From: Gammaproteobacteria bacterium
Lineage (GTDB): Bacteria; Pseudomonadota; Gammaproteobacteria; Magnimaribacterales; AG-339-G14
Direction of reading: 5' to 3'
NCBI GenBank assembly: GCA_003331625.1
Contig: QOPF01000004.1
Coordinates: 1-64,000 of the forward strand
Length of the DNA stretch: 64,000 bases
The notes under the pieces were generated by a model. It did not search any database. It saw only the letters and a program-made list of their open reading frames with translations, and was not told the origin of the DNA. A program made the position numbers and the translations under genes. Below are positions 25,544 through 34,674 of the stretch, in pieces (within the stretch, counting starts at the first letter, position 1; each line of letters begins with the position of its first letter).

Positions 25544-26437
25544 TCAATTACCGTAGGATCTTCGCCAAAAAGAAAGGCCGATTAATAGAGAAATTATCCA
25601 AGCAAAGAGTTCTACATAATTTGGATTGCTGTTATATCCAAAAAAACCTTTTAAAAAAGCTCCTACCCTACCGCTATCATGAAAAAGGTGAGTAAAGTTT
25701 TCCTTGCCTTTGATGTTGTAAGAATAAAGATATGCGAAATCATCATCATTAAGTTCTTTTTTTGGTTCTAAAATATTCCAAGATCGAGAAATATCTTCTT
25801 TACTTTCTAGTCCAACTATTTGAAGGTTATTTGATTTAACCAGATAACTTTCAACCTCATGAGTTCCGTAAGCAATCATTCCTGAAGCTAAAAAAACTAA
25901 GAGCAAGGTTGTTACTTTAAAAAAAGATCTGATATTGAATCTTTTGCCTTGAATGACGAATATATAAATAAGAATCAATGCTGCTGTTATGCCTGAAAAG
26001 AAACCTAAATATGAAAAACTGTTAGTCATTGAAAAGCTAGCAATCAAAAATACTACTGTTTCAAAGCCTTCTCTAATAATAGAGAAAAAAACTAAAAAGA
26101 ATATTCCCCAAGATGAGCTCATAGCAATTACTGACTTTTCTTCTAATTGTTTTCTATCGCTAACATGCTTAGAAAGCCAAAAAATTACATACCAAATAAA
26201 ACCTGCCGTTATGAACATAAAAATACCTTCAAACAGAGCTTTTAAAGAATTGTTTCCCAGCGCATTTTGAGCTGTAACTATTAAATAAGCTACTAAAATA
26301 CTGGCAATAATTGAAGCTATGACAGCCTGCCATAATTTTTTTGTTGAGGCACCATTACTAGTTAAAAATAAGTAAATAATTCCAACTATCAAAGCTGCTT
26401 CTAAAGTCTCTCTAAATAAGATAATGAATTCATTCAT
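25544..26437 (-). CDS. FTR1-family iron permease (EfeU-like)
   Basis: FTR1 proteins move iron across the cytoplasmic membrane. The 297-residue protein has about seven membrane helices and both iron-binding signatures: RETLE in the first helix (residues 9-13) and REGFE in the fourth (SIIREGFETVVFLI). A large soluble loop (about residues 195-265) precedes the last helix. No efeO or efeB partner lies beside it, so it is not a full EfeUOB system. It probably works with the adjacent TonB receptor or a periplasmic ferroxidase elsewhere. A Fur-like box and an overlapping TATAAT lie just upstream, implying iron repression. Confidence 0.9.
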   Translation of the reverse strand: MNEFIILFRETLEAALIVGIIYLFLTSNGASTKKLWQAVIASIIASILVAYLIVTAQNALGNNSLKALFEGIFMFITAGFIWYVIFWLSKHVSDRKQLEEKSVIAMSSSWGIFFLVFFSIIREGFETVVFLIASFSMTNSFSYLGFFSGITAALILIYIFVIQGKRFNIRSFFKVTTLLLVFLASGMIAYGTHEVESYLVKSNNLQIVGLESKEDISRSWNILEPKKELNDDDFAYLYSYNIKGKENFTHLFHDSGRVGAFLKGFFGYNSNPNYVELFAWIISLLIGLSFWRRSYGN

Positions 26438-26466
26438 GAAATTTTCATATGGGTTTTAGATGCAAA

Positions 26467-26481
26467 TGATAACGATTCTCA
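26467..26481. promoter_or_regulatory. Fur-type palindrome upstream of FTR1
   Basis: TGATAACGATTCTCA is a 7-1-7 Fur-like site with one departure per half from the consensus. It overlaps a minus-strand TATAAT (26481-26486) that lies 44 bases before the FTR1 ATG, the expected layout for repression. It is also about 120 bases upstream of the divergent large TonB receptor, so shared control is possible. Confidence 0.72.
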
Positions 26482-26538
26482 TTATAAATACAAGCAAATT
26501 ATCTATGATTTTGATTTAAGATTTTTTTTCTCAATCAC

Positions 26539-26568
26539 TCGACTTATAACAGAATTTTAGGGTACTAT
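26539..26568 (+). promoter_or_regulatory. Candidate promoter of the large TonB receptor
   Basis: TCGACT (26539-26544) and TACTAT (26563-26568) are separated by 18 bases and followed, after about 20 bases, by AAGGGGGGA and the ATG at 26605. It is distinct from the Fur-box region, so iron control of this gene is not certain. Confidence 0.4.
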
Positions 26569-26604
26569 TCGTTTACATATTAAATATCTCAAGGGGGGAT
26601 AAAA

Positions 26605-29600
26605 ATGTTTAAAAAAGTATTGCTTACGGGAGCCCTGCTCTCGTTTTTTTCGAGTTTGAGTTTTGCTCAAGACGAACAAGTAACAGTGATAGGTTCTTTG
26701 ATAAAAGGTACGCCTATTGATACTGGCTCTCCAATATCTACTTTTAGTGCCGAAGAAATTGGTGCTCAAGGTAACTTAAATATTGTGGAGTTGATAAAAA
26801 TGGTTCCAGGAAGTTCAGGAATGGACGGAGAAGCTAACCAATTTGGTTCAAACGCAGCCGAAGGAATAGCTAACGTGAATTTACGTGGTCTTGGAACTAA
26901 CAGAACTTTAGTTTTAGTTAATGGCAGAAGACAGGTTACTGTTCCTATTGCTACTGGAGCTGGAAGATCGGTTAATTTACACGATCTACCAATGGCTGCC
27001 TTAAGCAGAATAGAGATCCTTAAAGAGGGTGCTGCAGCTACTTATGGTTCTGATGCCATAGCTGGAGTGGTTAACTTTATTACTGATTCAACTTTCGAAG
27101 GTTTGAGAGTAAACGTTGCTGGAAAAGGTATTGCGAATACTGAACAAGACGGCAATGAGTTCTCTATTACATACGGAACTGCTTTAGACGATGGAACTAA
27201 CTTCTTGTTATCTCTTGGTTCGCAGAAAAAAGGAGAATTACGTGCAGCGAATACTGATTACGTTAGAAGAAGCTTTACAGAAAATGGTGTTGGAGGTTGG
27301 TCGTCTTTCGGTAACCCCGGTACTTTTGTCTTCAAACTAGATGATGGTAATGCTGCTACAGCAGCTCCAACTGCATACCTCGGAGATCCAGGTTGTAATG
27401 CAGCCGGTGGTTATGCTCAAATGCTTTCTGCAGATGGCAAAATAGATCATAAAGATGCTCAAGGAAACGTAACGAGTGAAACGAATACAAACGGTTATCA
27501 TACTTTGTGTCGTTACCAATACGCATACTTTGATAACGTTCAAGAAGAACAAACGAATTCTCAACTATGGATGGAATTTAATGGAGATGTAAATGGTGAG
27601 CACGATTTTCACGTTGAATTTTCTTACGGAAAAACAAATGTTCCAAACTATGCAACTTCTCCTTCTTATCCTCCAAACAATCCTACTGCAACGGTTGTTC
27701 CTAATTCTCACCCTGCATTACAGGCTTTGTATTTACAACATCCAAATTTTGCGAACACATTAAAAGGTACTGCATTTGGTGGAACTGGAACTGACCAAAG
27801 AGCAGCACATGCTATGTTTGCAAGACCCTTTGCAGTTGCAGGAAATCCTAACGGAAATACTAATGGAGCTGAAATTGAGTTCAGAAAGTATGACGTTGTA
27901 AGATTTGGTTTTGATTTTGAAGGTTCTTTAACCGATGGGATTGACTACCGTACAGGATTGACTTATTCGCAAAGCGAAGGAGACTATACTTTTTCAGATA
28001 CTCAGCAAAATAAATACAATGCTTCCCTTTGGGGTTTCGGTGGGCCAAATTGTCCTTACGAAATGACTGCACTAAGCGCAACGGGTGTGCCAACTATGAC
28101 GCATACTGATGGAGTAACTGGTAATGCAAATTTAGCTGCCGCTCGTCCAACAGGCTGTAGCTATCTGAACATTTTCTCTAATTCAGTTCAACACGGTAAT
28201 CAGGCTTATCATGCCCAAGCAAATCCATTTACTGGAGATGCGCAGATTGGTTCTACTCTTAAAGACAGAGTCGGCGTAAATCCTAATTACCAAGCAGCGC
28301 ATGCAAATAGCCCAGAATTTCTAAGATGGTTAGTAGATAGAGGTCAAATCGAAGCTAAATCTTCTTTGATGACTGTAGATTTTACTATGCAAGGTTCGAT
28401 GGGAGCTCTTGCCGGTGGAGATGCTGCTTGGGCTTTTGGTTATGAAAGAAGAGAGTACAACCTTGAGCAATCGCTACCTGCAATTGCCGGAACTTCGCTT
28501 TCACCAACTCATGACATTTTCGATGGAGATAAGCACCCTTGTTTACTACCTAAAGATAATAGAGATGCTGCCGCAAGAGCAACCTGTTTAGCTACTAATC
28601 CTGCAGGTTTGTTTATGTTCTTAGCACCTAACTATGGAAGAGATCAAAGCCAAGAAGTAGATTCACTCTTTGCAGAATTCGCACTTCCAATTCTAGATAA
28701 CTTTGACATGCAATTGGCATTGAGATACGAAGATTACGGCAACGTTGATTCGGTCGATCCTAAAGTTGTAATGCGTTGGACGCCAATTGATGCTCTTACT
28801 TTTAGATTTACAGGACAAACTACCTTTAGAGCTCCTAACCCAGATGAAATTTGGGATAAAAGATCTACATCGCTTGCCTATGTTGCTCAAACAGGAGCAT
28901 TTAAAGCAATTGATGCAGTAGGTAATGCTGCGCTTGATCCTGAAGAAGCAACTACCTTTAATTTCGGTGTCATTACCGACTTTGGTACTGACAATTGGAC
29001 GGCAACAGTAGATTATTATAAATTTGAATTTGATAATCCGATTATCACAGAGTCATATGCGCAAATAGCTGCAGCTTATGCTGCTGGAAAAGGTGCAAGC
29101 CCAACAGCTGCTCAAACTGCCGCTTTTGATGCCATTAAAGGTCAAGTTAGAGGTGGTCCTAATTACGTAACTGATGGTACTTTTGCTGCTTCTGAAATTG
29201 CAAGAATAACAACTCAATATGTTAACGGTCCTAAAACCGAAACGGACGGTGTTGACTTATTTGTCAAATGGGAAGACGACTATGCTGAAGGAACATTATC
29301 AGCTGGTATGGAAGCTGCGTATGTTATTGATTACAGTGTAGCTGCTTATTCTAAAGGCGGTGCACAAATAGCAGGTGCTTATGAATGTGCCGGTTACTTC
29401 AACATCAACAACACATGTAGATCTATGCCTGACCTTAAGTCAAAAGCATTTGTGAACTATGTAACTGATCAACATAATTTTTATGGAGCTATAAATCATA
29501 TTTCATCTTATGAGGATAGGCGTTCAAGTGTTGAGATAACACCTCACACGACAGTGGATGCTACCTATACTTATAGTTGGGATGATGAGTTTAGTATGTC

Positions 29601-29727
29601 TTTCTCGGCATACAATCTTACTGATGAGCAACCACCATTTACTTTATGGGAAATGAGTTATGATCCGAATACTCACAGCCCATTGGGAAGATACTTTAAG
29701 GTTGGATTTACTTACAATATGCAATAG
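26605..29727 (+). CDS. Large TonB-dependent outer-membrane receptor, substrate unknown
   Basis: The 1040-residue protein has a clean signal peptide (MFKKVLLTGALLSFFSSLSFA), a short DEQVTVIGSLIKG TonB-box-like start and a plug domain with VNLRGLGTNRTLVLVNGRR, then RIEILKEGAAATYGSDAIAGVVNF. The barrel is long and ends SAYNLTDEQPPF and a terminal Y-rich strand (GRYFKVGFTYNMQ). This style belongs to the wide family of receptors used by marine and sphingomonad bacteria for large organic substrates rather than the classic siderophore class. The extracellular loops contain several cysteines. A strong AAGGGGGG Shine-Dalgarno supports high expression. It ends at a strong hairpin terminator. It shares the promoter region with FTR1, so iron or haem compounds are possible substrates. 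Confidence 0.93.
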   Translation: MFKKVLLTGALLSFFSSLSFAQDEQVTVIGSLIKGTPIDTGSPISTFSAEEIGAQGNLNIVELIKMVPGSSGMDGEANQFGSNAAEGIANVNLRGLGTNRTLVLVNGRRQVTVPIATGAGRSVNLHDLPMAALSRIEILKEGAAATYGSDAIAGVVNFITDSTFEGLRVNVAGKGIANTEQDGNEFSITYGTALDDGTNFLLSLGSQKKGELRAANTDYVRRSFTENGVGGWSSFGNPGTFVFKLDDGNAATAAPTAYLGDPGCNAAGGYAQMLSADGKIDHKDAQGNVTSETNTNGYHTLCRYQYAYFDNVQEEQTNSQLWMEFNGDVNGEHDFHVEFSYGKTNVPNYATSPSYPPNNPTATVVPNSHPALQALYLQHPNFANTLKGTAFGGTGTDQRAAHAMFARPFAVAGNPNGNTNGAEIEFRKYDVVRFGFDFEGSLTDGIDYRTGLTYSQSEGDYTFSDTQQNKYNASLWGFGGPNCPYEMTALSATGVPTMTHTDGVTGNANLAAARPTGCSYLNIFSNSVQHGNQAYHAQANPFTGDAQIGSTLKDRVGVNPNYQAAHANSPEFLRWLVDRGQIEAKSSLMTVDFTMQGSMGALAGGDAAWAFGYERREYNLEQSLPAIAGTSLSPTHDIFDGDKHPCLLPKDNRDAAARATCLATNPAGLFMFLAPNYGRDQSQEVDSLFAEFALPILDNFDMQLALRYEDYGNVDSVDPKVVMRWTPIDALTFRFTGQTTFRAPNPDEIWDKRSTSLAYVAQTGAFKAIDAVGNAALDPEEATTFNFGVITDFGTDNWTATVDYYKFEFDNPIITESYAQIAAAYAAGKGASPTAAQTAAFDAIKGQVRGGPNYVTDGTFAASEIARITTQYVNGPKTETDGVDLFVKWEDDYAEGTLSAGMEAAYVIDYSVAAYSKGGAQIAGAYECAGYFNINNTCRSMPDLKSKAFVNYVTDQHNFYGAINHISSYEDRRSSVEITPHTTVDATYTYSWDDEFSMSFSAYNLTDEQPPFTLWEMSYDPNTHSPLGRYFKVGFTYNMQ

Positions 29728-29740
29728 ATATTGCCTTGTT

Positions 29741-29773
29741 AAAAAAAGCCTCTGCTAGCAGAGGCTTTTTTTT
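29741..29773. terminator. Bidirectional intrinsic terminator
   Basis: A7, then GCCTCTG-CTAG-CAGAGGC, then T8: a 7-bp GC-rich stem flanked by A and T tracts that works on both strands. It separates the large TonB receptor from convergent tesA, whose stop codon overlaps the T-run. Confidence 0.92.
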
Positions 29774-30398
29774 ATTTAATAATCTTTGATAATTCCATTT
29801 TAATTTGCTCAACTATAATTGGTTGTGCTTTTTCATTGGGATGGATTCCATCTAATTGCATCAAACTTTGATCCAGAGCTACATTTTCTAAAAGAAAAGT
29901 AAGCAAAGGAATATTTTTTTCATTTGAAATTTCAACATAAATATTTTCAAAAACTTCAACATATCTTTGTCCATAGTTTGGTGGAATCTTTATTTGCATG
30001 ATTAAGGGAACAGCCTTTGCTTTTAAAGAAGCATCAACAATCTTTATTAGATTATTTTTAATTTTTTTTAAAGGATAACCTCTCAAAGCATCGTTTCCAC
30101 CAAGCTCTATCAATACGTAATCTGGATTGTATTGTTTAAGATCTTTGCTTATTCTTGATAGACCGCCAATCGTTGTATCTCCAGAGACGCTGGAATTAAT
30201 CATATATAAATTCATGTTTTTTGCGTCAGTTGAATTATTGAATAAATGAACCCAATTTTGAGACTCTTTTATTCCGTAGCCAGCTGAAATGCTGTCACCT
30301 AAAATCAAAAGCTTCTTCGTTTCTGCAGTGATAGAATAAGAAAAGATTAGAAAGGCTAATAAAACCATTTTAAATCTGAAAATTCTTAAACAATTCAT
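29772..30398 (-). CDS. tesA: Periplasmic SGNH-type esterase/thioesterase TesA-like
   Basis: This is a lipolytic SGNH hydrolase resembling E. coli TesA (acyl-CoA thioesterase I / lysophospholipase / arylesterase). It has an N-terminal signal segment (MVLLAFLIFSYSITAE), the nucleophile block LILGDSISAGYG, the oxyanion block ELGGNDALRG and the catalytic DGIHPNEKAQP. Length (208) fits the family. It is divergent from ybbA with only three bases between the two start codons. The tesA/ybbA-ybbP arrangement matches E. coli and supports the name over generic arylesterase. Confidence 0.92.
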   Translation of the reverse strand: MNCLRIFRFKMVLLAFLIFSYSITAETKKLLILGDSISAGYGIKESQNWVHLFNNSTDAKNMNLYMINSSVSGDTTIGGLSRISKDLKQYNPDYVLIELGGNDALRGYPLKKIKNNLIKIVDASLKAKAVPLIMQIKIPPNYGQRYVEVFENIYVEISNEKNIPLLTFLLENVALDQSLMQLDGIHPNEKAQPIIVEQIKMELSKIIK

Positions 30399-30401
30399 TT
30401 A

Positions 30402-31061
30402 ATGATTATAGAAGCAAGAAATTTGTCAAAAAAGGTTATTTTTAATAATGAAGAAATTATTATTTTAGATGATATTAACTTAAACGTCAGTGCCTCTTCT
30501 TCTTTAGCTGTCATAGGGCCATCGGGTTCCGGCAAATCAACTTTGTTAGGGATTTTGGCTGGTCTTGATTCCCCGACAAGCGGTGAGATATTTATCAATA
30601 AAAACCCACTGCATTCATTGTCAGAAGAAGCTAGAGCGAAAGTTAGAAAAGATTCTGTAGCTTTTGTCTTTCAAAATTTTGAACTCCTTTCTGGCTTGAC
30701 TGCCTTAGAAAATGTCATGCTTCCCTTGGAACTTAAAAGTAATAAAGGTGCTAAAGAAATTGCAATTAATTATCTTGAAAAAGTTGATATGCAAAATCGC
30801 CTTATGCACTACCCTCAACAACTTTCTGGTGGAGAACAACAACGAGTTGCAATAGCTCGGGCATTTGCATGTGAAGCAGAGGTTTTATTCTGCGATGAAC
30901 CTACAGGGAATTTAGATTCTAATAATAGCGATTTGATAGCCGATTTAATATTTGGAGCCTTTCGAGAATCTTCTAGTGCTTTAATTATAGTTACTCATGA
31001 TGAAACATTAGCCAATCGGTGTGACCAAAAAATTGAACTATTAGATGGCAAAATTTTATGA
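30402..31061 (+). CDS. ybbA: ABC transporter ATP-binding protein, YbbA type (LolD-like)
   Basis: This is a 219-residue ATPase of the MacB/LolD class: Walker A GPSGSGKSTLLG, Q-loop VFQNFELLSGL, signature LSGGEQQRVAIARA, Walker B VLFCDEPTGNLD and a switch histidine in VTHDE. It pairs with the following large permease, the stop and start overlapping by four bases. LolD would partner LolC/E, which are ~400-residue permeases; the ~800-residue partner and divergent tesA point to YbbA-YbbP instead. The substrate of YbbAP is not firmly known; a link to release of hydrophobic compounds from the inner membrane has been proposed. Confidence 0.9.
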   Translation: MIIEARNLSKKVIFNNEEIIILDDINLNVSASSSLAVIGPSGSGKSTLLGILAGLDSPTSGEIFINKNPLHSLSEEARAKVRKDSVAFVFQNFELLSGLTALENVMLPLELKSNKGAKEIAINYLEKVDMQNRLMHYPQQLSGGEQQRVAIARAFACEAEVLFCDEPTGNLDSNNSDLIADLIFGAFRESSSALIIVTHDETLANRCDQKIELLDGKIL

Positions 31062-33496
31062 CGATAGCTTCTCTGGCATTAAAAATTTTTTTTAGAGAAT
31101 TTAAATCCGGCCAACTGCTTTTAATGTTCTTATCGCTTTCTTTAGCGGTTGGAATTGTTGCCTCAATAACTTTTTTTACCGATCGTCTGGATAGTTCTTT
31201 GATTGCAGAATCAAAACAATTCTTGGGTGGAGATTTAAAATATGAATCAAGTTCTTCTTTAGACGAGACGGCTTTTCCAGAAGGAGAATATGTCTATTCT
31301 AAAGTTCATGAATTTGCCACAGTTTTAGCTACCAATAATAAGTTTCAATTGGCATCAATTAAGTCCGCTGCCACTTCGTATCCTCTTGTAGGTGAAATAG
31401 AGATACTTGAAAAAAATAGTAGTAAGAAAGTTTATAAATCACCGCCTAATCCTAACGAAATTTGGCTGGACGAACGTTTAGCAAGATTACTAGAAGTATC
31501 TCTTGGAGAGAAAATTAGTGTGGGTGAAAAAGATTTCACCTTCAAGGGCATAATTATTGCTGAGTCAGATCGAGGAGCTGGATCTTTTGCTTTTGCTCCC
31601 AAAGGAATCATAAACTCATTAGACCTTGAAAAAACAAATGTCATTAAGCCGGGTTCAAGAGTCAGATATTCATATCTTTTTAAGGCTTCTTCGAAAGATT
31701 TAGTGAATTTGGAAAATTACTTTCAAGAGATAAAGAAACCAGGAGATGAAATTATGATGCCTGATAATGAAGCTAGTCCTCTAGGTAGAGCAATAAACAG
31801 AGCCTCTAACTTTTTTTTACTAGGTGCCTTGCTTGCAATAATCCTTTCATCTTTAGCGATAGCAATCTGTTCTCTTCAATTTACAAGAAGGCATGTTGAT
31901 TATGTAGCAATTTTTAAAGCTCTAGGACTTTCGCCTAATCAAATCAGAAATACATATTTTCTGATCTTTATTTTAATGACGCTATTTTCTTTTTTAATAG
32001 GTATTTCCTTAGGGTGGATTGTCCAAATTTCTTTTATTGGATTGCTGAAAGATTATTTCCCTACTGAACTACCATTGCCAGGAATAGACCCATACTTAAT
32101 TTCGTTTATCACGGCGTTTGTTTGTCTTATAGGATTTGCTTTCCCCATGCTTAGAAATTTATTTACATTATCTCCAAATGCTATTTTAAGAAAATCAGAA
32201 AGGACTGTTACCTCTTTTAATTCTGGTATTTACCTCATCGCGGGATTGTCGGCTTTTTACTTTCTATTAATATTTTTTATCAGAGACTTTGCCTTAACAA
32301 ATATTATTTTCTTTTCAATACTAGGGTTTACGCTTTTAATCTTCTTTTTTATTTTTGGTGTCTTTAGTTTTATTAAACCTTTGGGCTTAAATCCATTAAA
32401 TTCATTAAAGATGATTGCTTTCGAATTAAGCAGACGAAAACTTTTTAATTCTTTGCAAATTGTAGCAATCACTGTTGCCATCGCTTTGAGCTTAGTAGCA
32501 TATTCAGCCTCAACAAACCTAGTTTCGTCTTGGGAAAATTCTCTTCCAAAAAATGCCCCTAACAACCTACTATTCAATGTATACGAAGGGGAAAGAGAAC
32601 AGCTCTTATCATTTTTAAAGGAAAATAAAATAGATCTTCAACCAATTTATCCTGTTACGAGTGCAAGATTTCAAAGAGTTTCTTCTGGAAAAGAAATAGA
32701 TCGTACATTTAATTTTACTTGGATGGATTCCCTGCCGGAGGGAAATGAAGTTATTGAGGGCGAATGGTTTGCTAAGGATAACAATGGTATTTCAATTTCT
32801 TCTGAAATTTCTGAAAGATATGATTTAAAGCTTAATGATGAAATTGTCATAGATGTGGCTGGTAGAAGGATAAATAGCTTTATCCAAAGCATTCGTGAAG
32901 TAAATTGGGAAAACTTCAGTCCTAATTTCTTTGCAATAGGCTTTCCCTCAAACTTTGAAGAAGTTGCTTCGACTTACATTACATCTTTCCATATTCCGAG
33001 AGACAAAAAAATTCTTTCTACAGAATTGATTAAGAAGTTTCCGACCATTTCCGTCATTTCACTTGACGCATTAATTTCTGAAGTACAGTCTATTATTTCT
33101 AGAGTTTCTGAAGCTCTAAAATTAATATTAGGACTAACAATTATTTCTGCTTTATTTTTAATGCTCGCAACAATACAAGAAAGTTTCAAACAAAGAGAAA
33201 AACAAAACGCAATTTTAAAAACATTAGGTCTAGATAGAAAAATTATGCAGAAAAATACTTTTTTAGAGTACTTGGCCATAGGAATGGTTGCGGGAGTTTT
33301 AGGGAGTTTCCTAGCTCTGATTGCTACCTATTTTATTGAGAGCGTTGTCTTTGAGATAAATCCTAAAATTTACTGGGAAGTACTTTTTATTGGCTCTTCG
33401 GGATCTGTTTTAATGATTGGACTGATAGCGGCATTGTTTACATTTTATTTAACTACTAAAACACCCAAAGATGTTTTAAGGGGAGCTGATGCCTAA
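31058..33496 (+). CDS. ybbP: FtsX-type ABC transporter permease, YbbP type
   Basis: The 812-residue permease has about ten membrane helices: one near the N-terminus, two FtsX-like bundles (residues about 250-360 and 690-805) and an intervening group around 395-480, with two large periplasmic MacB-type domains between. The second FtsX block includes ATIQESFKQREKQNAILKTLGLDRK, the coupling-helix region that docks on the ATPase. Size and layout match YbbP (about 800) rather than LolC/E. Its stop lies 8 bases inside the following peptidase gene, so three genes may be one operon. Confidence 0.9.
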   Translation: MTIASLALKIFFREFKSGQLLLMFLSLSLAVGIVASITFFTDRLDSSLIAESKQFLGGDLKYESSSSLDETAFPEGEYVYSKVHEFATVLATNNKFQLASIKSAATSYPLVGEIEILEKNSSKKVYKSPPNPNEIWLDERLARLLEVSLGEKISVGEKDFTFKGIIIAESDRGAGSFAFAPKGIINSLDLEKTNVIKPGSRVRYSYLFKASSKDLVNLENYFQEIKKPGDEIMMPDNEASPLGRAINRASNFFLLGALLAIILSSLAIAICSLQFTRRHVDYVAIFKALGLSPNQIRNTYFLIFILMTLFSFLIGISLGWIVQISFIGLLKDYFPTELPLPGIDPYLISFITAFVCLIGFAFPMLRNLFTLSPNAILRKSERTVTSFNSGIYLIAGLSAFYFLLIFFIRDFALTNIIFFSILGFTLLIFFFIFGVFSFIKPLGLNPLNSLKMIAFELSRRKLFNSLQIVAITVAIALSLVAYSASTNLVSSWENSLPKNAPNNLLFNVYEGEREQLLSFLKENKIDLQPIYPVTSARFQRVSSGKEIDRTFNFTWMDSLPEGNEVIEGEWFAKDNNGISISSEISERYDLKLNDEIVIDVAGRRINSFIQSIREVNWENFSPNFFAIGFPSNFEEVASTYITSFHIPRDKKILSTELIKKFPTISVISLDALISEVQSIISRVSEALKLILGLTIISALFLMLATIQESFKQREKQNAILKTLGLDRKIMQKNTFLEYLAIGMVAGVLGSFLALIATYFIESVVFEINPKIYWEVLFIGSSGSVLMIGLIAALFTFYLTTKTPKDVLRGADA

Positions 33497-34190
33497 AGAA
33501 AGAAATATTATTGCAATCGGTGGTGGAGGTTTTGGAGCAAATCCAGGGCAAGGGATTATTGAAGAATACATTCTGAAACAAACCAAAAAAAAGAGGCCAA
33601 ATATCTGTTTCATCCCTACTGCAACTGGAGATAACGAAGCTTATAAAGTAAATTATTATGCAACTTTTTCTAAGCTGCAGTGTAATCCTACCCATTTGGA
33701 TTTCTTCAAAAGAACTCCTGATTTAAATAAATTAATATCAACTCAAGACGCCATTTTTGTAGGCGGCGGAAATACAAAAAGCATGTTGGCTGTTTGGAAG
33801 GAATGGCGTTTGGATAAACTTCTAAAAAGAGCTTACAAACAAGGAACTGTCATGAGTGGCGTCAGTGCTGGTGCTATATGCTGGTTTGAAAATGGCATAA
33901 CTGACTCATGGGCTGCCGATTTGAAGATTATGCCTTGTATGAATTTTATTAAGGGCACTTGCTGTCCGCATTACGATGAAGAACCACAAAGAAAGCCTAC
34001 AGTAAAAAAATTAATTCTTGCTAATAAGGTAAAGAATATTTACGCAGTGGATGGCGGAGTTGCACTACATATTAAAAATGAGAAAAACTTTAAATCAGTA
34101 GTGTTTAGAAAAGATAAAAACTCCTATGAAGTAAGTTCAAAAAAGGGAAATATAATTGAAAAAAGTTTTAGAAAAGTCATACTGCTTTAA
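33489..34190 (+). CDS. Peptidase E-like (S51 family) serine peptidase
   Basis: The 233-residue protein belongs to the class I glutamine-amidotransferase-like fold of family S51: IAIGGGGFG at the N-terminus, DAIFVGGGNTKSML, and the nucleophile elbow MSGVSAGAICWFE with the catalytic serine. Histidine and acid partners are expected in CCPHYDEEP and the following segment. Peptidase E cleaves Asp-X dipeptides; related cyanophycinases degrade cyanophycin, but the short length here fits peptidase E. No signal peptide, so cytoplasmic. It overlaps the ybbP 3' end by 8 bases. Confidence 0.85.
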   Translation: MPKERNIIAIGGGGFGANPGQGIIEEYILKQTKKKRPNICFIPTATGDNEAYKVNYYATFSKLQCNPTHLDFFKRTPDLNKLISTQDAIFVGGGNTKSMLAVWKEWRLDKLLKRAYKQGTVMSGVSAGAICWFENGITDSWAADLKIMPCMNFIKGTCCPHYDEEPQRKPTVKKLILANKVKNIYAVDGGVALHIKNEKNFKSVVFRKDKNSYEVSSKKGNIIEKSFRKVILL

Positions 34191-34229
34191 TAAAATTTAT
34201 ACTATTGAATTAAAAAACTAGGAGAAAAA

Positions 34230-34643
34230 ATGAATAAAATATCTATTCTTTACATAATACTTTTTACATCTGGCAGTATCTTTTCTATGGGTCATTTAGA
34301 CCATGAAAAAAAAGGTCTTCACCCAGTTGCTGCCTCTGGACAAGTGGTCGTTACATATAAAGCAGACTGTAAAAAAGGAGATCCAAAGAAAGCGATGAAA
34401 CTTATTGATGAAATAATTTCTTATGAAAAGAAAAACAGTCCTATCAAGTATTCTTCTGCGCCAGGTACTTGGTCAGATAAATCTGTGGGGGCAGTAGACT
34501 TACATGCTTCTCAAAAAGCCATGGACGATGCTTTTGAATGGCAAGCAGGTAATAAAAAATGGTCAAATATGTTTGACCAAATCGCTTCTGCATGTGGAAT
34601 TACCACCGATGACTTTGTTATCGATGTGATGAAAGCTAAATAA
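34230..34643 (+). CDS. Secreted protein of unknown function
   Basis: This 137-residue protein has a signal peptide (ISILYIILFTSGSIFS) followed by a histidine-containing MGHLDHEKKGLH segment. The mature part has two cysteines (KADCKKG and ASACGIT) that could form a disulfide, and alternating helix/strand character (KKAMKLIDEIISYEKK). The start follows AGGAGA at a good distance. I do not recognise the family. Its neighbours are also small proteins, one of them DUF1330, whose fold (a small alpha-beta barrel) could be shared, but that is only a guess. Confidence 0.75.
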   Translation: MNKISILYIILFTSGSIFSMGHLDHEKKGLHPVAASGQVVVTYKADCKKGDPKKAMKLIDEIISYEKKNSPIKYSSAPGTWSDKSVGAVDLHASQKAMDDAFEWQAGNKKWSNMFDQIASACGITTDDFVIDVMKAK

Positions 34644-34674
34644 TTAAATAAACTCTCAATTGCTTCATAAAATA

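Noticed and set aside
26557-26769. 70-residue minus-strand ORF over the start of the large TonB receptor
   Set aside because: Overlaps the signal peptide and plug-domain code of the receptor and the candidate promoter; no motif.
30402-33496. LolCDE lipoprotein transporter
   Set aside because: The permease is about 800 residues and tesA is divergent, which fits YbbAP rather than LolC/E with LolD.
33489-34190. Cyanophycinase
   Set aside because: Same S51 fold, but the protein is too short and has no cyanophycin synthetase nearby; peptidase E fits better.
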